Made by a program: the position numbers and the translations under genes
In this document: positions 15,255 through 22,552 of the stretch, piece by piece
Position numbering within the stretch: position 1 is the first letter of the stretch
How the letters are laid out: every line of letters starts with the position of its first letter
Notes under the pieces: generated by a model
Seen by the model: the letters and a program-made list of their open reading frames with translations, nothing else
Databases searched by the model: none
What the model was told of the DNA's origin: nothing
Assembly (NCBI GenBank): GCA_043744805.1
Contig: JAYTTZ010000173.1
Span: 1-25,332 of the forward strand
Source: Ga0077536 sp043744805
Lineage (GTDB): Bacteria > Pseudomonadota > Gammaproteobacteria > Ga0077536
Direction of reading: 5' to 3'
DNA length: 25,332 nt

Positions 15255-15715
15255 GCGTGGAAGTCGCGTTCCAGCGTGCCACGCGGCAGCGCCTGCCCAG
15301 CAACCGCGAGATGGGCGCATGGCTTACCCATGCCCTGCGCAAGCTCAAGCCCGACGCAAGCCTCACGGTACGGCTCGTCGACATCGAGGAAGGCCGTGAA
15401 CTCAACGCGCGCTGGCGCGGCAAGACCGGCCCCACCAACGTGCTGTCCTTCCCGGTGAGTGGGCTCGAAGCCATCGCCCCGGGGATGCTTGGTGACATCG
15501 TGTTGTGTGCGCCGGTACTGAAGGCCGAGGCCAGTGCGCAGAAGAAGACCATCGCCGCGCATACCGCCCACCTGCTCGTGCACGGCGCGCTCCATTTGCT
15601 GGGCTTTGATCACTCGGACGACGAACAAGCCGCGCGGATGGAAGCGCTGGAGCGCAAACTGATGGCCGAACTCCAATTCCCCGACCCTTACGCGGAGCGT
15701 GAGACGACCTCATGA
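15251..15715 (+). CDS. ybeY: Endoribonuclease/rRNA maturation factor YbeY
   Basis: A 154-residue zinc metalloprotein needed for 16S rRNA 3' maturation and 70S quality control. The zinc site motif HGALHLLGFDH is present, with H111, H115 and H121 as ligands. NVLSFP (63-68) and LGDIVLCAPV (80-89) are conserved YbeY blocks. Length is typical. It overlaps phoH upstream and corC downstream by four bases each (ATGA), consistent with strict translational coupling and the known functional pairing of YbeY with the PhoH-like ATPase. Confidence 0.96.
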   Translation: MSVEVAFQRATRQRLPSNREMGAWLTHALRKLKPDASLTVRLVDIEEGRELNARWRGKTGPTNVLSFPVSGLEAIAPGMLGDIVLCAPVLKAEASAQKKTIAAHTAHLLVHGALHLLGFDHSDDEQAARMEALERKLMAELQFPDPYAERETTS

Positions 15716-16596
15716 CGGACGAACCTCCCCAGTCGACGCCGCGTGCGTGGCTGAATCAAACCCTTGATCCCCTGCGCGCGCGGCTTGCCCACTGGTTGCG
15801 GCCTCCGGCCCGTACCCGGCAGGACCTCATCCGCCAGTTCCACGACGCTGAACAGCGGAACCTGATCGACAACGACACCGCGGCGATGCTGGAAGGCGCG
15901 TTGCTGGTCTCTGAAATGAAAGTGCTGGACATCATGATCCCGCGCGCCGAGATGGTGTTCATCGAAGCCGAAGCGACGCCAGCCGAGTTCCTGCCGGCAG
16001 TACTCGAGTCCGCCCATTCGCGTTTCCCCGTACTCGACGCCGGCCACGAGCGCGCACTCGGTATCCTGCTGGCCAAGGATCTGCTGCCGCTGGCCGGTGA
16101 TCCCCAGCAGGCCTTCAGCATCCGTGACGTGCTCCGGCCCGCCGTGTTCGTGCCCGAGAGCAAGCGGCTCAACATACTGCTCCGCGAGTTCCGGCAGAGC
16201 CGCAACCATCTCGCGATCGTGGTGGATGAGTACGGTGGCATCGCGGGGCTCGTCAGCATCGAGGACGTGATCGAACAGATCGTCGGCGAAATCGACGATG
16301 AGTACGACGTGGAGGACGAAGCCTTCGTTCGCAGCCATCGGTCCAATCGCTACACGGTGAAGGGCCGCGCGCCCATCGGGCAGTTCAACGAGTACTTCAA
16401 GAGCCGCCTGTCCGACACCCAGTACGACACCATCGGGGGGCTCGTGGTGCACGCGTTCGGGCGACTCCCCGAGCGGGGCGATGAAATCGAGTTCGGGGGC
16501 TTCCACTTCAAGGTCCTGCGCGCCGATCCGCGTCGCGTGCAACTGCTGCGCGTGATGCGCACCGTGGATGCGCGCACCGCCGCCGGGGAGCCCTGA
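15712..16596 (+). CDS. corC: CorC/YbeX-type CBS-domain protein
   Basis: A 294-residue cytosolic protein of the CorC/HlyC family without the membrane DUF21 region. MKVLDIMIPRAEM (69-81) is the signature leading into the first CBS domain (about 77-130). The second CBS domain spans about 136-195 and contains HLAIVVDEYGGIAGLVSIEDVIEQIVGEI. The C-terminal CorC_HlyC/transporter-associated domain covers roughly 210-287. In enterobacteria the protein is linked to magnesium/cobalt efflux, and more recent work ties it to ribosome metabolism, fitting its ybeY neighbourhood. It overlaps ybeY by four bases and precedes lnt by 27 bases. Confidence 0.92.
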   Translation: MTDEPPQSTPRAWLNQTLDPLRARLAHWLRPPARTRQDLIRQFHDAEQRNLIDNDTAAMLEGALLVSEMKVLDIMIPRAEMVFIEAEATPAEFLPAVLESAHSRFPVLDAGHERALGILLAKDLLPLAGDPQQAFSIRDVLRPAVFVPESKRLNILLREFRQSRNHLAIVVDEYGGIAGLVSIEDVIEQIVGEIDDEYDVEDEAFVRSHRSNRYTVKGRAPIGQFNEYFKSRLSDTQYDTIGGLVVHAFGRLPERGDEIEFGGFHFKVLRADPRRVQLLRVMRTVDARTAAGEP

Positions 16597-16623
16597 GTGC
16601 AGCGCGACTGCGCCTGAAGTCCC

Positions 16624-18120
16624 ATGCGTCCGTGCCTTGCGCTCGTCCTTGGTCTCATCCTTCCCTTTGCCTTCGCGCCCTACGGGCTGTGGTGGCTCGC
16701 GCCGCTGACCCTCGCCGGGCTGTTCCAGCTCTGGCGCGACACCACACCTGCGACCGCCGCCTGGCGTGGTTACCTGTTTGGCCTCGGCTACCTTGGGCAT
16801 GGCATTGCCTGGGTGCAGATCAGCATCCACCAGTTCGGCCTGCCGCTGTACGCGTTCTCCGTGTCGATGACGGCGCTGTTCGTGATGTTCATTGCGCTTT
16901 ATCCCGCGCTGGCTGCGTGGCTGTCGCGCCGCCTGCCCGCGGGTTCTGAACTCGCGCGGCTAGGCCTGCTGGCGCCTGCGTTGTGGACCTTCAGCGAGTT
17001 CGCCCGGGGCACGCTGTTCTCGGGTTTCCCCTGGTTGCTGGTTGGGGACAGCCAGATTGATTCGCCGCTGGCGGGTTTCCTGCCGGTAATCGGAGCGCAG
17101 GCCACCACCTTGCTGCTGGCCACGAGCGCGGCAGGCCTGGTGGCCGCTGCGACCGCCGCCCGTCGCTGGCCGTTCCTCGTTCTGGCGCTGCTGCCGTGGG
17201 CCGTCGGCGCCGGCCTGCGGGGCGTGGAGTGGACGGCACCCGAGGGCGCACCTGAGTCGGTCGCCCTGGTCCAGGCTGCGATTCCCCAAGCCATGAAGTG
17301 GTCGCCGGAGGCGCGGGATAACACCCTTGAAACCTACGCCCGGCTGACCGAGCCACATTGGGGCAGCAAGATCATCGTGTGGCCGGAAACCGCCGTGCCG
17401 GCCTTTCCCCAGGAAATCCCCGACTACATGCAGGCCCTGCGGGAACGCGCCAGGGGGGCCGGCAGCGCGCTCCTGGTAGGCCTGCCAACGGCGGAGACAA
17501 GCGAACGCTACTTCAACAGCCTGCTATTGCTCGGTACCGGCGAAGGGGTGTACCGCAAGCACCACCTGGTGCCTTTCGGTGAGTACCTGCCGTTCGATGC
17601 CCAACTCCGTCCAGCGCTCGATTTCCTGTCCATCCCCATGTCCAGCTTTACCCCGGGAAGTGACGAACCCGTGGTGCTCCGCGCTGGCGCGCTGCGCTTT
17701 GGCGCCACCATCTGCTACGAGGACGCCTATGCGAGCGAAGTAACCCGCCCGCTACCGACAGCCAATGTGCTGGTGAATGTCAGCAACGACGCCTGGTTTG
17801 GCGACAGTGCGGCCCCGCACCAGCATTTGCAGATCAGCCAGGTGCGTGCCGCCGAGGCGGGCCGCGAGACCCTGCGTGCCACCAATACCGGGATCTCGGC
17901 CATCATCGACCACCATGGTCGCGTCGTGGCGCGCTCACCGCAGTTCAAACCTTATGTGCTCACGGGAACGATCACACCGCGCAGTGGAGCAACGCCGTTC
18001 GTCATCCTGGGCGCGGGGCCAGGGCTCCTGTGCGGTCTTGCCATGCTGGCCGCGGCGAAATATTTCCGGGGGCTTGACGCTCTTCAGCGATTGACTAAAG
18101 TACAATCCCTAACACTTTGA
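16624..18120 (+). CDS. lnt: Apolipoprotein N-acyltransferase
   Basis: A 498-residue inner-membrane enzyme that N-acylates the terminal Cys of lipoproteins before Lol export. The first about 200 residues contain six or so hydrophobic segments. The periplasmic nitrilase-like domain has the catalytic triad Glu255 (VWPETAVPAF), Lys312 (YRKHHLVPFGEYLPF) and Cys364 (GATICYEDAY). NVSNDAWFGDSAAPHQH (385-401) and RATNTG (418-423) are conserved. A last membrane segment lies near 457-477. The start is ATG 16624; GAAGTCCC upstream gives only a weak ribosome-binding site. It ends the miaB-lnt cluster, as in many gammaproteobacteria. Confidence 0.96.
   Translation: MRPCLALVLGLILPFAFAPYGLWWLAPLTLAGLFQLWRDTTPATAAWRGYLFGLGYLGHGIAWVQISIHQFGLPLYAFSVSMTALFVMFIALYPALAAWLSRRLPAGSELARLGLLAPALWTFSEFARGTLFSGFPWLLVGDSQIDSPLAGFLPVIGAQATTLLLATSAAGLVAAATAARRWPFLVLALLPWAVGAGLRGVEWTAPEGAPESVALVQAAIPQAMKWSPEARDNTLETYARLTEPHWGSKIIVWPETAVPAFPQEIPDYMQALRERARGAGSALLVGLPTAETSERYFNSLLLLGTGEGVYRKHHLVPFGEYLPFDAQLRPALDFLSIPMSSFTPGSDEPVVLRAGALRFGATICYEDAYASEVTRPLPTANVLVNVSNDAWFGDSAAPHQHLQISQVRAAEAGRETLRATNTGISAIIDHHGRVVARSPQFKPYVLTGTITPRSGATPFVILGAGPGLLCGLAMLAAAKYFRGLDALQRLTKVQSLTL
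18074..18120 (+). promoter_or_regulatory. Candidate promoter region for the PBP7-like gene, inside the lnt 3' end
   Basis: An unusually AT-rich patch at the lnt 3' end contains TTGACG (18074), TTGACT (18091) and TACAAT (18101-18106). None pairs at the ideal 16-18 bases: TTGACG to TACAAT is 21 bases, and TTGACT is followed 17 bases on by ACTTTG. It is still the best promoter-like DNA before the next gene. Confidence 0.35.
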
Positions 18121-18150
18121 TTAACCTGTCACTGCAGGCAAGTTGACGCT

Positions 18151-18155
18151 GGAGG
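18151..18155 (+). promoter_or_regulatory. Strong ribosome-binding site fixing the pbpG start
   Basis: GGAGG lies five bases before ATG 18161. An upstream in-frame TTG at 18143 lacks such a site. Confidence 0.7.
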
Positions 18156-18160
18156 TCTGG

Positions 18161-19300
18161 ATGCGGTTCAGGTGGTTGCTGGTGCTGATGTCGTTCCTGC
18201 TTGGCGGTGCCGCGGTGGCTGCCCAGAAACCCGAATCCCAGTACAAAGCGCATAAACCCGTTGCCGCGAAAGCCATCGCCAAGGCCCAGGTGGCCGCGGC
18301 CGCCACAGTGACGGCCAGCAAGGCCGCTGCACGCAAACCCCCGCGCAAGGCCACGCGCAGCAAGGCGCCACGCAAACCCCAACTTGCCACCGCACGCCGG
18401 GCCTCCGGCAAAGCGCGCACCGTGGTCATCTCCCACACGCGAGCGCGCGCAAACAAGCCGGCCCGCTACGCCGCGGCGACCGGTCTTGTCGCTGGCGCCG
18501 GCGCTGGACTCCCGCAAGATGCCAGCGGGCTGCACCTGCAATCGGCATCCTTCGTCGTGATCGACCGCAGCCGCAACCAGGTGTTGCTGGCGCGCAAGCC
18601 CGACGAGCGCACCTCCATCGCGTCGATCACCAAGCTCATGACAGCCATGGTGATCTTGGACGCGCGCTTGCCGCTCGATCAGTCGATCACGATCGACAAC
18701 GCTGACGTCGATCACTTCAAGCGCACCAGTTCTCGACTTGCCGTGGGGACCACCTTGCCTCGCCGGGACATCCTGCGCCTTGCGCTGATGTCCTCCGAGA
18801 ATCGGGCGGCCGCCTCGCTGGCCCGAACCTACCCTGGTGGCCGCGCCAGGTTCATTGCCGCCATGAACGCCAAGGCCCGGCAGCTTGGCATGGCGAGCAG
18901 CAGCTTTGCCGACCCGGCGGGTCTCAATCCGAACAACATATCCACGGCCAACGACGTCGCCAAGATGGTCCAGGCGGCCAGCGGCTACCTGCTGATCCGT
19001 GAATTCACCACCACGACGGGTCGCACCGTGAGCATCCGCGGTGGCCGGTCAATGCAGGAGTACAACAACACCAACCGGCTGGTCCGCTACAAGGATCCCG
19101 ACTGGCAGATTGAACTGTCGAAGACCGGATACACCGCCGAAGCCGGACGTTGCCTGGTGATGCAGGCGCGCGCCGCCGACCGTCCCCTGATCCTCGTGCT
19201 GCTGGATTCCCCCGGCAAGCTCACGCCGATTGGCGACGCCAACCGGGTGCGGCTCTGGCTCGAATCCCATCGCGTCGCGCGCGGGCTCGCCAGCAACTAG
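18161..19300 (+). CDS. pbpG: D-alanyl-D-alanine endopeptidase, PBP7-like, with basic N-terminal linker
   Basis: A 379-residue exported serine peptidase of the low-molecular-weight penicillin-binding (S11) family, cutting D-Ala-mDAP cross-links in murein. Residues 1-21 are a signal peptide ending AAVAA. Catalytic motifs: S155-x-x-K158 (SITK), S212-E-N214 and K321-T-G323 (SKTGYTAEAG). SSRLAVG and PAGLNPNN are typical of PBP7 members. Between signal and catalytic domain (about 23-115) is a long Lys/Arg/Ala/Pro-rich segment such as KAAARKPPRKATRSKAPRKP, which is unlike the short linker of E. coli PBP7. ATG 18161 is chosen because GGAGG lies five bases upstream. The GNAT gene follows after five bases. 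Confidence 0.92.
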   Translation: MRFRWLLVLMSFLLGGAAVAAQKPESQYKAHKPVAAKAIAKAQVAAAATVTASKAAARKPPRKATRSKAPRKPQLATARRASGKARTVVISHTRARANKPARYAAATGLVAGAGAGLPQDASGLHLQSASFVVIDRSRNQVLLARKPDERTSIASITKLMTAMVILDARLPLDQSITIDNADVDHFKRTSSRLAVGTTLPRRDILRLALMSSENRAAASLARTYPGGRARFIAAMNAKARQLGMASSSFADPAGLNPNNISTANDVAKMVQAASGYLLIREFTTTTGRTVSIRGGRSMQEYNNTNRLVRYKDPDWQIELSKTGYTAEAGRCLVMQARAADRPLILVLLDSPGKLTPIGDANRVRLWLESHRVARGLASN

Positions 19301-19305
19301 CCCTG

Positions 19306-19761
19306 GTGGATGCCCCGCGGATCCAGCTCGCGACGCTGGCAGATCTGCCCGGGCTCGTCGCGCTGCTTGGAGAACTCTTCGCACAGGAAGCCGAATTCCT
19401 GCCGGACCCGGAGGCCCAGTCCCGCGGCCTGCGGCTCATCCTCGAAAACCCCACTCTCGGTGAATGCCTGGTGGCCCGCCGGAGAGGCGACGCTGTCGGC
19501 ATGGTGATGTTGCTCTACACCGTCTCCACCGCGCTTGGCGCGCGGGTCGCGCTGCTGGAAGACATGATCGTGGCCAGGGACTTGCGTGGGAGCGGGCTTG
19601 GCGGGCAACTGCTCGACGCCGCGATTGCCCATGCCCGTGGGTGCGGCTGTGGCCGCATCACCCTCCTGACCGACGACACCAACCTCGACGCCCAGCGCTT
19701 TTACAGTCGCCGCGGTTTCAACCGTTCAGCGATGCTCCCCTATCGGCTGATGCTCAACTGA
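19306..19761 (+). CDS. GNAT-family N-acetyltransferase
   Basis: A 151-residue cytosolic acetyltransferase of the GNAT superfamily. N-terminal IQLATLADLPGLVALLGELF is the usual beta1-alpha1 region. LLEDMIVARDLRGSGLGGQLLDAAIAHA (84-111) contains motif A with the acetyl-CoA pyrophosphate loop RGSGLGG (94-100). NLDAQRFYSRRGF (126-138) is motif B. The substrate is unknown. The start is GTG 19306, five bases after the pbpG stop and without a clear ribosome-binding site. The frame is open further upstream inside pbpG, but those residues are not family-like. It is probably co-transcribed and coupled with pbpG. Confidence 0.82.
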   Translation: MDAPRIQLATLADLPGLVALLGELFAQEAEFLPDPEAQSRGLRLILENPTLGECLVARRRGDAVGMVMLLYTVSTALGARVALLEDMIVARDLRGSGLGGQLLDAAIAHARGCGCGRITLLTDDTNLDAQRFYSRRGFNRSAMLPYRLMLN

Positions 19762-19762
19762 T

Positions 19763-20056
19763 CCGGCCGTTCGCCACTCATTGGCCCGCATTGGGGGCGA
19801 TGAATTCGTGGTGCTGCTGGACGAACCGGGAATGGATTACGGCTCGGCCCTTGCCCTTGCCCTTGCCCTTGCCCATGCGCGGGACGTGGGCGACAAGCTG
19901 CTGGAAGCACTGCGTAGCGTGTGCGCCGGTGACCTTCGTTGCACGGCTAGCCGCGGGTTGACGGTGTTTTCGGAGAGCGTGCGGTCGGTGGACGAGATGT
20001 TGAGCCATGCGGACCGGGCGCAAGCAGCCTCAGTCATGTGGGGGGAATGGGGTTAG
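19763..20056 (+). pseudogene. Truncated GGDEF (diguanylate cyclase) remnant
   Basis: Directly after the GNAT stop, an open frame reads PAVRHSLARIGGDEFVVLLD, the GGDEF active-site loop of diguanylate cyclases. It continues through a helix (GDKLLEALRSV), CTASRGLTVF (the usual TaSiGva strand) and SVDEMLSHADRA (the usual ADxAMY helix). It then loses homology and stops. The beginning of the domain and any sensor domain are missing, and the final MYxAK-GR segment is absent. The middle helix holds an expanded CCCTTG repeat (Ala-Leu x4). No start signal is visible; TTG 19781 has no ribosome-binding site. It is probably a decayed gene fragment with no cyclase activity. The stop overlaps the converging hemE stop. 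Confidence 0.65.
19848..19877 (+). repeat. CCCTTG hexanucleotide repeat (4 perfect copies plus CCCATG)
   Basis: CCCTTG is repeated perfectly at 19848, 19854, 19860 and 19866, then CCCATG at 19872. It lies in frame within the GGDEF remnant and encodes alternating Ala and Leu. This looks like slippage-prone simple sequence expansion. Confidence 0.9.
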
Positions 20057-21093
20057 CGGTGGCCCGCTTGGACCGCCGCCACCAGCGCCGCGACGTGGGC
20101 GGGGTCGATGTCCGGCGTGATGCCGTGGCCCAGGTTGAAGATATGGCCCGGTTGCGGGCCGAATGCCGCCAGGGTAGCCGCCACTTCGCGTTCAATGACG
20201 GGGATGGGCGCCCGGAGGATCGCCGGGTCGAGGTTGCCCTGCAACGCGACGCGGTCACCGATACGTCGACGCGCGTCGGCAGGGTGCACCGTCCAGTCCA
20301 GCCCCACCGCGCTGCAGCCGGTCGCGGCGATGTCCTCCAGCCATGGCCCACCGCCTTTGGTGAACAGTATCGTAGGCACTGCGCTGCCGAGTTCGTCCAC
20401 GATGCGGGCCATGTACTGTAGCGAAAAATCCCGGTAGGCCTCGGCCGCAAGCACACCACCCCAGGTGTCGAACACCATCAGCGCATCCACGCCGGCCTCG
20501 CGCTGGGCCTTGAGGTAGGAGATGACCGAAATGGTCACGACCTCCAGCAGCTTGTGGAGCAGCCCCGGCTCGCCGTAGACCCAGCCCTTGGCGCGCTTGA
20601 AGTCGTGGTCACCACCGCCACCTTCGATCATGTAGGTGGCGAGGGTCCAGGGGCTGCCGGCGAAACCAATCAGTGGCACATGGCCGTTGAGCTCGCGCTT
20701 GATGAGGCGCACCGCGTCGCAGACGTAGCCCAGTTCGCCGTGCGGATCCGGTACGCCGAGGCGGGCCACGTCTGCCGCCGAGCGCACGGGGTTGGCAAGG
20801 CGCGGGCCGACGCCTTCGTCGATGGACAGGCCGAGGCCCATCGCATCGGGAATCGTGAGGATGTCGGAAAACAGGATGGCCGCATCCAGCGGGAAGCGAG
20901 CCAGCGGCTGGAGGGTGACCTCGCAAGCGAGTTCGGGGGTCTTGCACAAGGTCAGGAAATCACCCGCCCGGGTGCGCGTCGCGCGGTACTCCGGCAGGTA
21001 GCGACCCGCCTGGCGCATGATCCAGACCGGTGGGCGATCCACCGGCTGGCGGGCAAGCGCGCGCAGGAAGCGATCGTTGGTGAGGACGGTCAC
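20053..21093 (-). CDS. hemE: Uroporphyrinogen decarboxylase
   Basis: A 346-residue cytosolic enzyme removing four carboxyl groups from uroporphyrinogen III to make coproporphyrinogen III in heme synthesis. Signature PPVWIMRQAGRYLPEY (21-36) binds the substrate carboxylates. FSDILTIPDAMGLGL contains the catalytic Asp77. GFAGSPWTLATYMIEGGG is the second signature, and GHIFNLGHGITPD holds the conserved C-terminal His. Length is normal. The start is GTG 21093, 13 bases after the gltD stop, with no strong ribosome-binding site, so it is probably coupled to gltD. The gltB-gltD-hemE order is also known in pseudomonads and xanthomonads. Confidence 0.96.
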   Translation of the reverse strand: MTVLTNDRFLRALARQPVDRPPVWIMRQAGRYLPEYRATRTRAGDFLTLCKTPELACEVTLQPLARFPLDAAILFSDILTIPDAMGLGLSIDEGVGPRLANPVRSAADVARLGVPDPHGELGYVCDAVRLIKRELNGHVPLIGFAGSPWTLATYMIEGGGGDHDFKRAKGWVYGEPGLLHKLLEVVTISVISYLKAQREAGVDALMVFDTWGGVLAAEAYRDFSLQYMARIVDELGSAVPTILFTKGGGPWLEDIAATGCSAVGLDWTVHPADARRRIGDRVALQGNLDPAILRAPIPVIEREVAATLAAFGPQPGHIFNLGHGITPDIDPAHVAALVAAVQAGHR

Positions 21094-21106
21094 CGGCGCG
21101 CGATGT

Positions 21107-22552
21107 TCAGGATAACGGCGCGGGCAGGTCGGTTGCCCCCATCAGGAAGCGGTCGATACCCGCCGCCGCCGAGCGGCCTTCCGCGATGGCCCACACGATG
21201 AGCGACTGCCCACGCTGCATGTCGCCGGCAGTGAAGACACCCTGCTCGGAGGTCATCCAGTTGCGGTCTCGCCAGACGTTGCCGCGATCCGTCAGCTTCA
21301 CCTTGAACTGGTCGAGCACCGGGCGTTCCGGCCCCACAAAGCCCATGGCGAGCAGCGCGAGCTGGCAGGGGATCTGGCGAAGCGAGCCGGGGACTTCCTC
21401 GAAGACCAGGCGTCCGTCCTGCTGCTTTTGTTCCACCGAGACGATTTCCACTGCGCCGACGGCACCGGTGCCGTCATCGACGAAGCGCTTGGTGGAAACG
21501 GCGTAAACGCGCTCGCCACCTTCCTCGTGGGCCGAGGTCGTGCGGAAGATGCGTGGCCATTCCGGCCACGGATTGTCGCCGCCGCGCGCGGTGGGCGGCT
21601 TCGACATGATTTCGAGCTGTTCGATGTGGCTGGCGTGCTGGCGGTGGGCGGTCCCCAGGCAGTCCGCGCCCGTATCGCCACCGCCAATGATGACCACCGG
21701 CTTGCCTTTGGCGTCGAACTCGGGCTCTGCGGGGAGCGTATCGCCCTCCATCCGGCGATTCGAACGCGTGAGGTAGTCCATCGCAAAGTGAACGCCGCGC
21801 AGTTCACGGCCGGGCAGCGGAATATCACGTGGTGCAGTGGCACCGCCGGCCAGCAGCACGGCGTCGAATTCGCGCTGCAGTTCCGCCGCGTCCACGTCCA
21901 CGCCGACGTTGGCGCCGGTACGGAAGACCACGCCTTCGGCGCGCATCTGGTCGAGGCGGCGATCGAGGACGTTCTTTTCCATCTTGAATTCGGGAATGCC
22001 GTAGCGGAGCAGGCCGCCAATGCGGTCGTCGCGCTCAAGTACGGTCACGGCATGGCCGGCGCGGCGCAGCTGCTGGGCGGCAGCAAGGCCCGCGGGGCCG
22101 GAGCCGATCACAGCGACCTTCTTGCCCGTTTCCTGGGCCGGCGGCAGCGGCTTCACCCAGCCTTCGGCGAAGGCGCGGTCGATGATCGACAGTTCCACGG
22201 CTTTGATGGCCACCGGGTTGTCGTTGATGCCGAGCACGCAGGCGCCTTCGCAGGGCGCGGGACACAGGCTGCCGGTGAATTCCGGGAAGTTGTTGGTGGC
22301 GTGGAGCCGTTCGATGGCTTGCGCCCAGCGGTCGCGATAGACAAGATCGTTCCAGTCCGGGATGAGGTTGCCCAGCGGGCAGCCCTCGTGGCAGAACGGG
22401 ATGCCGCAATCCATGCAGCGCGCCGCCTGCTGGTTGAGCGCCTTGGGTTCCCAGGTGTCCATCACCTGCGACCAATCGCGCAGGCGATGCTCGACCGGGC
22501 GATAGGGCTGCTTGGCGCGCTCGAATTCGAGGAATCCGGTGACCTTAGCCAT
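21107..22552 (-). CDS. gltD: Glutamate synthase (NADPH) small subunit
   Basis: A 481-residue FAD/NADPH subunit of glutamate synthase. It passes electrons from NADPH through [4Fe-4S] clusters to the large subunit for 2-oxoglutarate plus glutamine to two glutamates. Cluster cysteines are C46, C49, C54 and C58 (RCMDCGIPFCHEGC) and C97, C101 and C105 (LCPAPCEGAC). The FAD Rossmann loop is VIGSGPAGLAAA (148-159), the NADPH loop VVIIGGGDTGADC, and the C-terminal FAD motif GVFTAGDMQRGQSLIVWAI. Its ATG overlaps the gltB end by eight bases (ATGGCTAA), giving tight translational coupling. Length fits the family. Confidence 0.96.
   Translation of the reverse strand: MAKVTGFLEFERAKQPYRPVEHRLRDWSQVMDTWEPKALNQQAARCMDCGIPFCHEGCPLGNLIPDWNDLVYRDRWAQAIERLHATNNFPEFTGSLCPAPCEGACVLGINDNPVAIKAVELSIIDRAFAEGWVKPLPPAQETGKKVAVIGSGPAGLAAAQQLRRAGHAVTVLERDDRIGGLLRYGIPEFKMEKNVLDRRLDQMRAEGVVFRTGANVGVDVDAAELQREFDAVLLAGGATAPRDIPLPGRELRGVHFAMDYLTRSNRRMEGDTLPAEPEFDAKGKPVVIIGGGDTGADCLGTAHRQHASHIEQLEIMSKPPTARGGDNPWPEWPRIFRTTSAHEEGGERVYAVSTKRFVDDGTGAVGAVEIVSVEQKQQDGRLVFEEVPGSLRQIPCQLALLAMGFVGPERPVLDQFKVKLTDRGNVWRDRNWMTSEQGVFTAGDMQRGQSLIVWAIAEGRSAAAGIDRFLMGATDLPAPLS

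Noticed and set aside
19848..19877. Hexanucleotide repeats as a possible CRISPR or iteron array
   Set aside because: Units are contiguous, with no spacers, and there is no cas or rep gene nearby. It is a simple sequence repeat.
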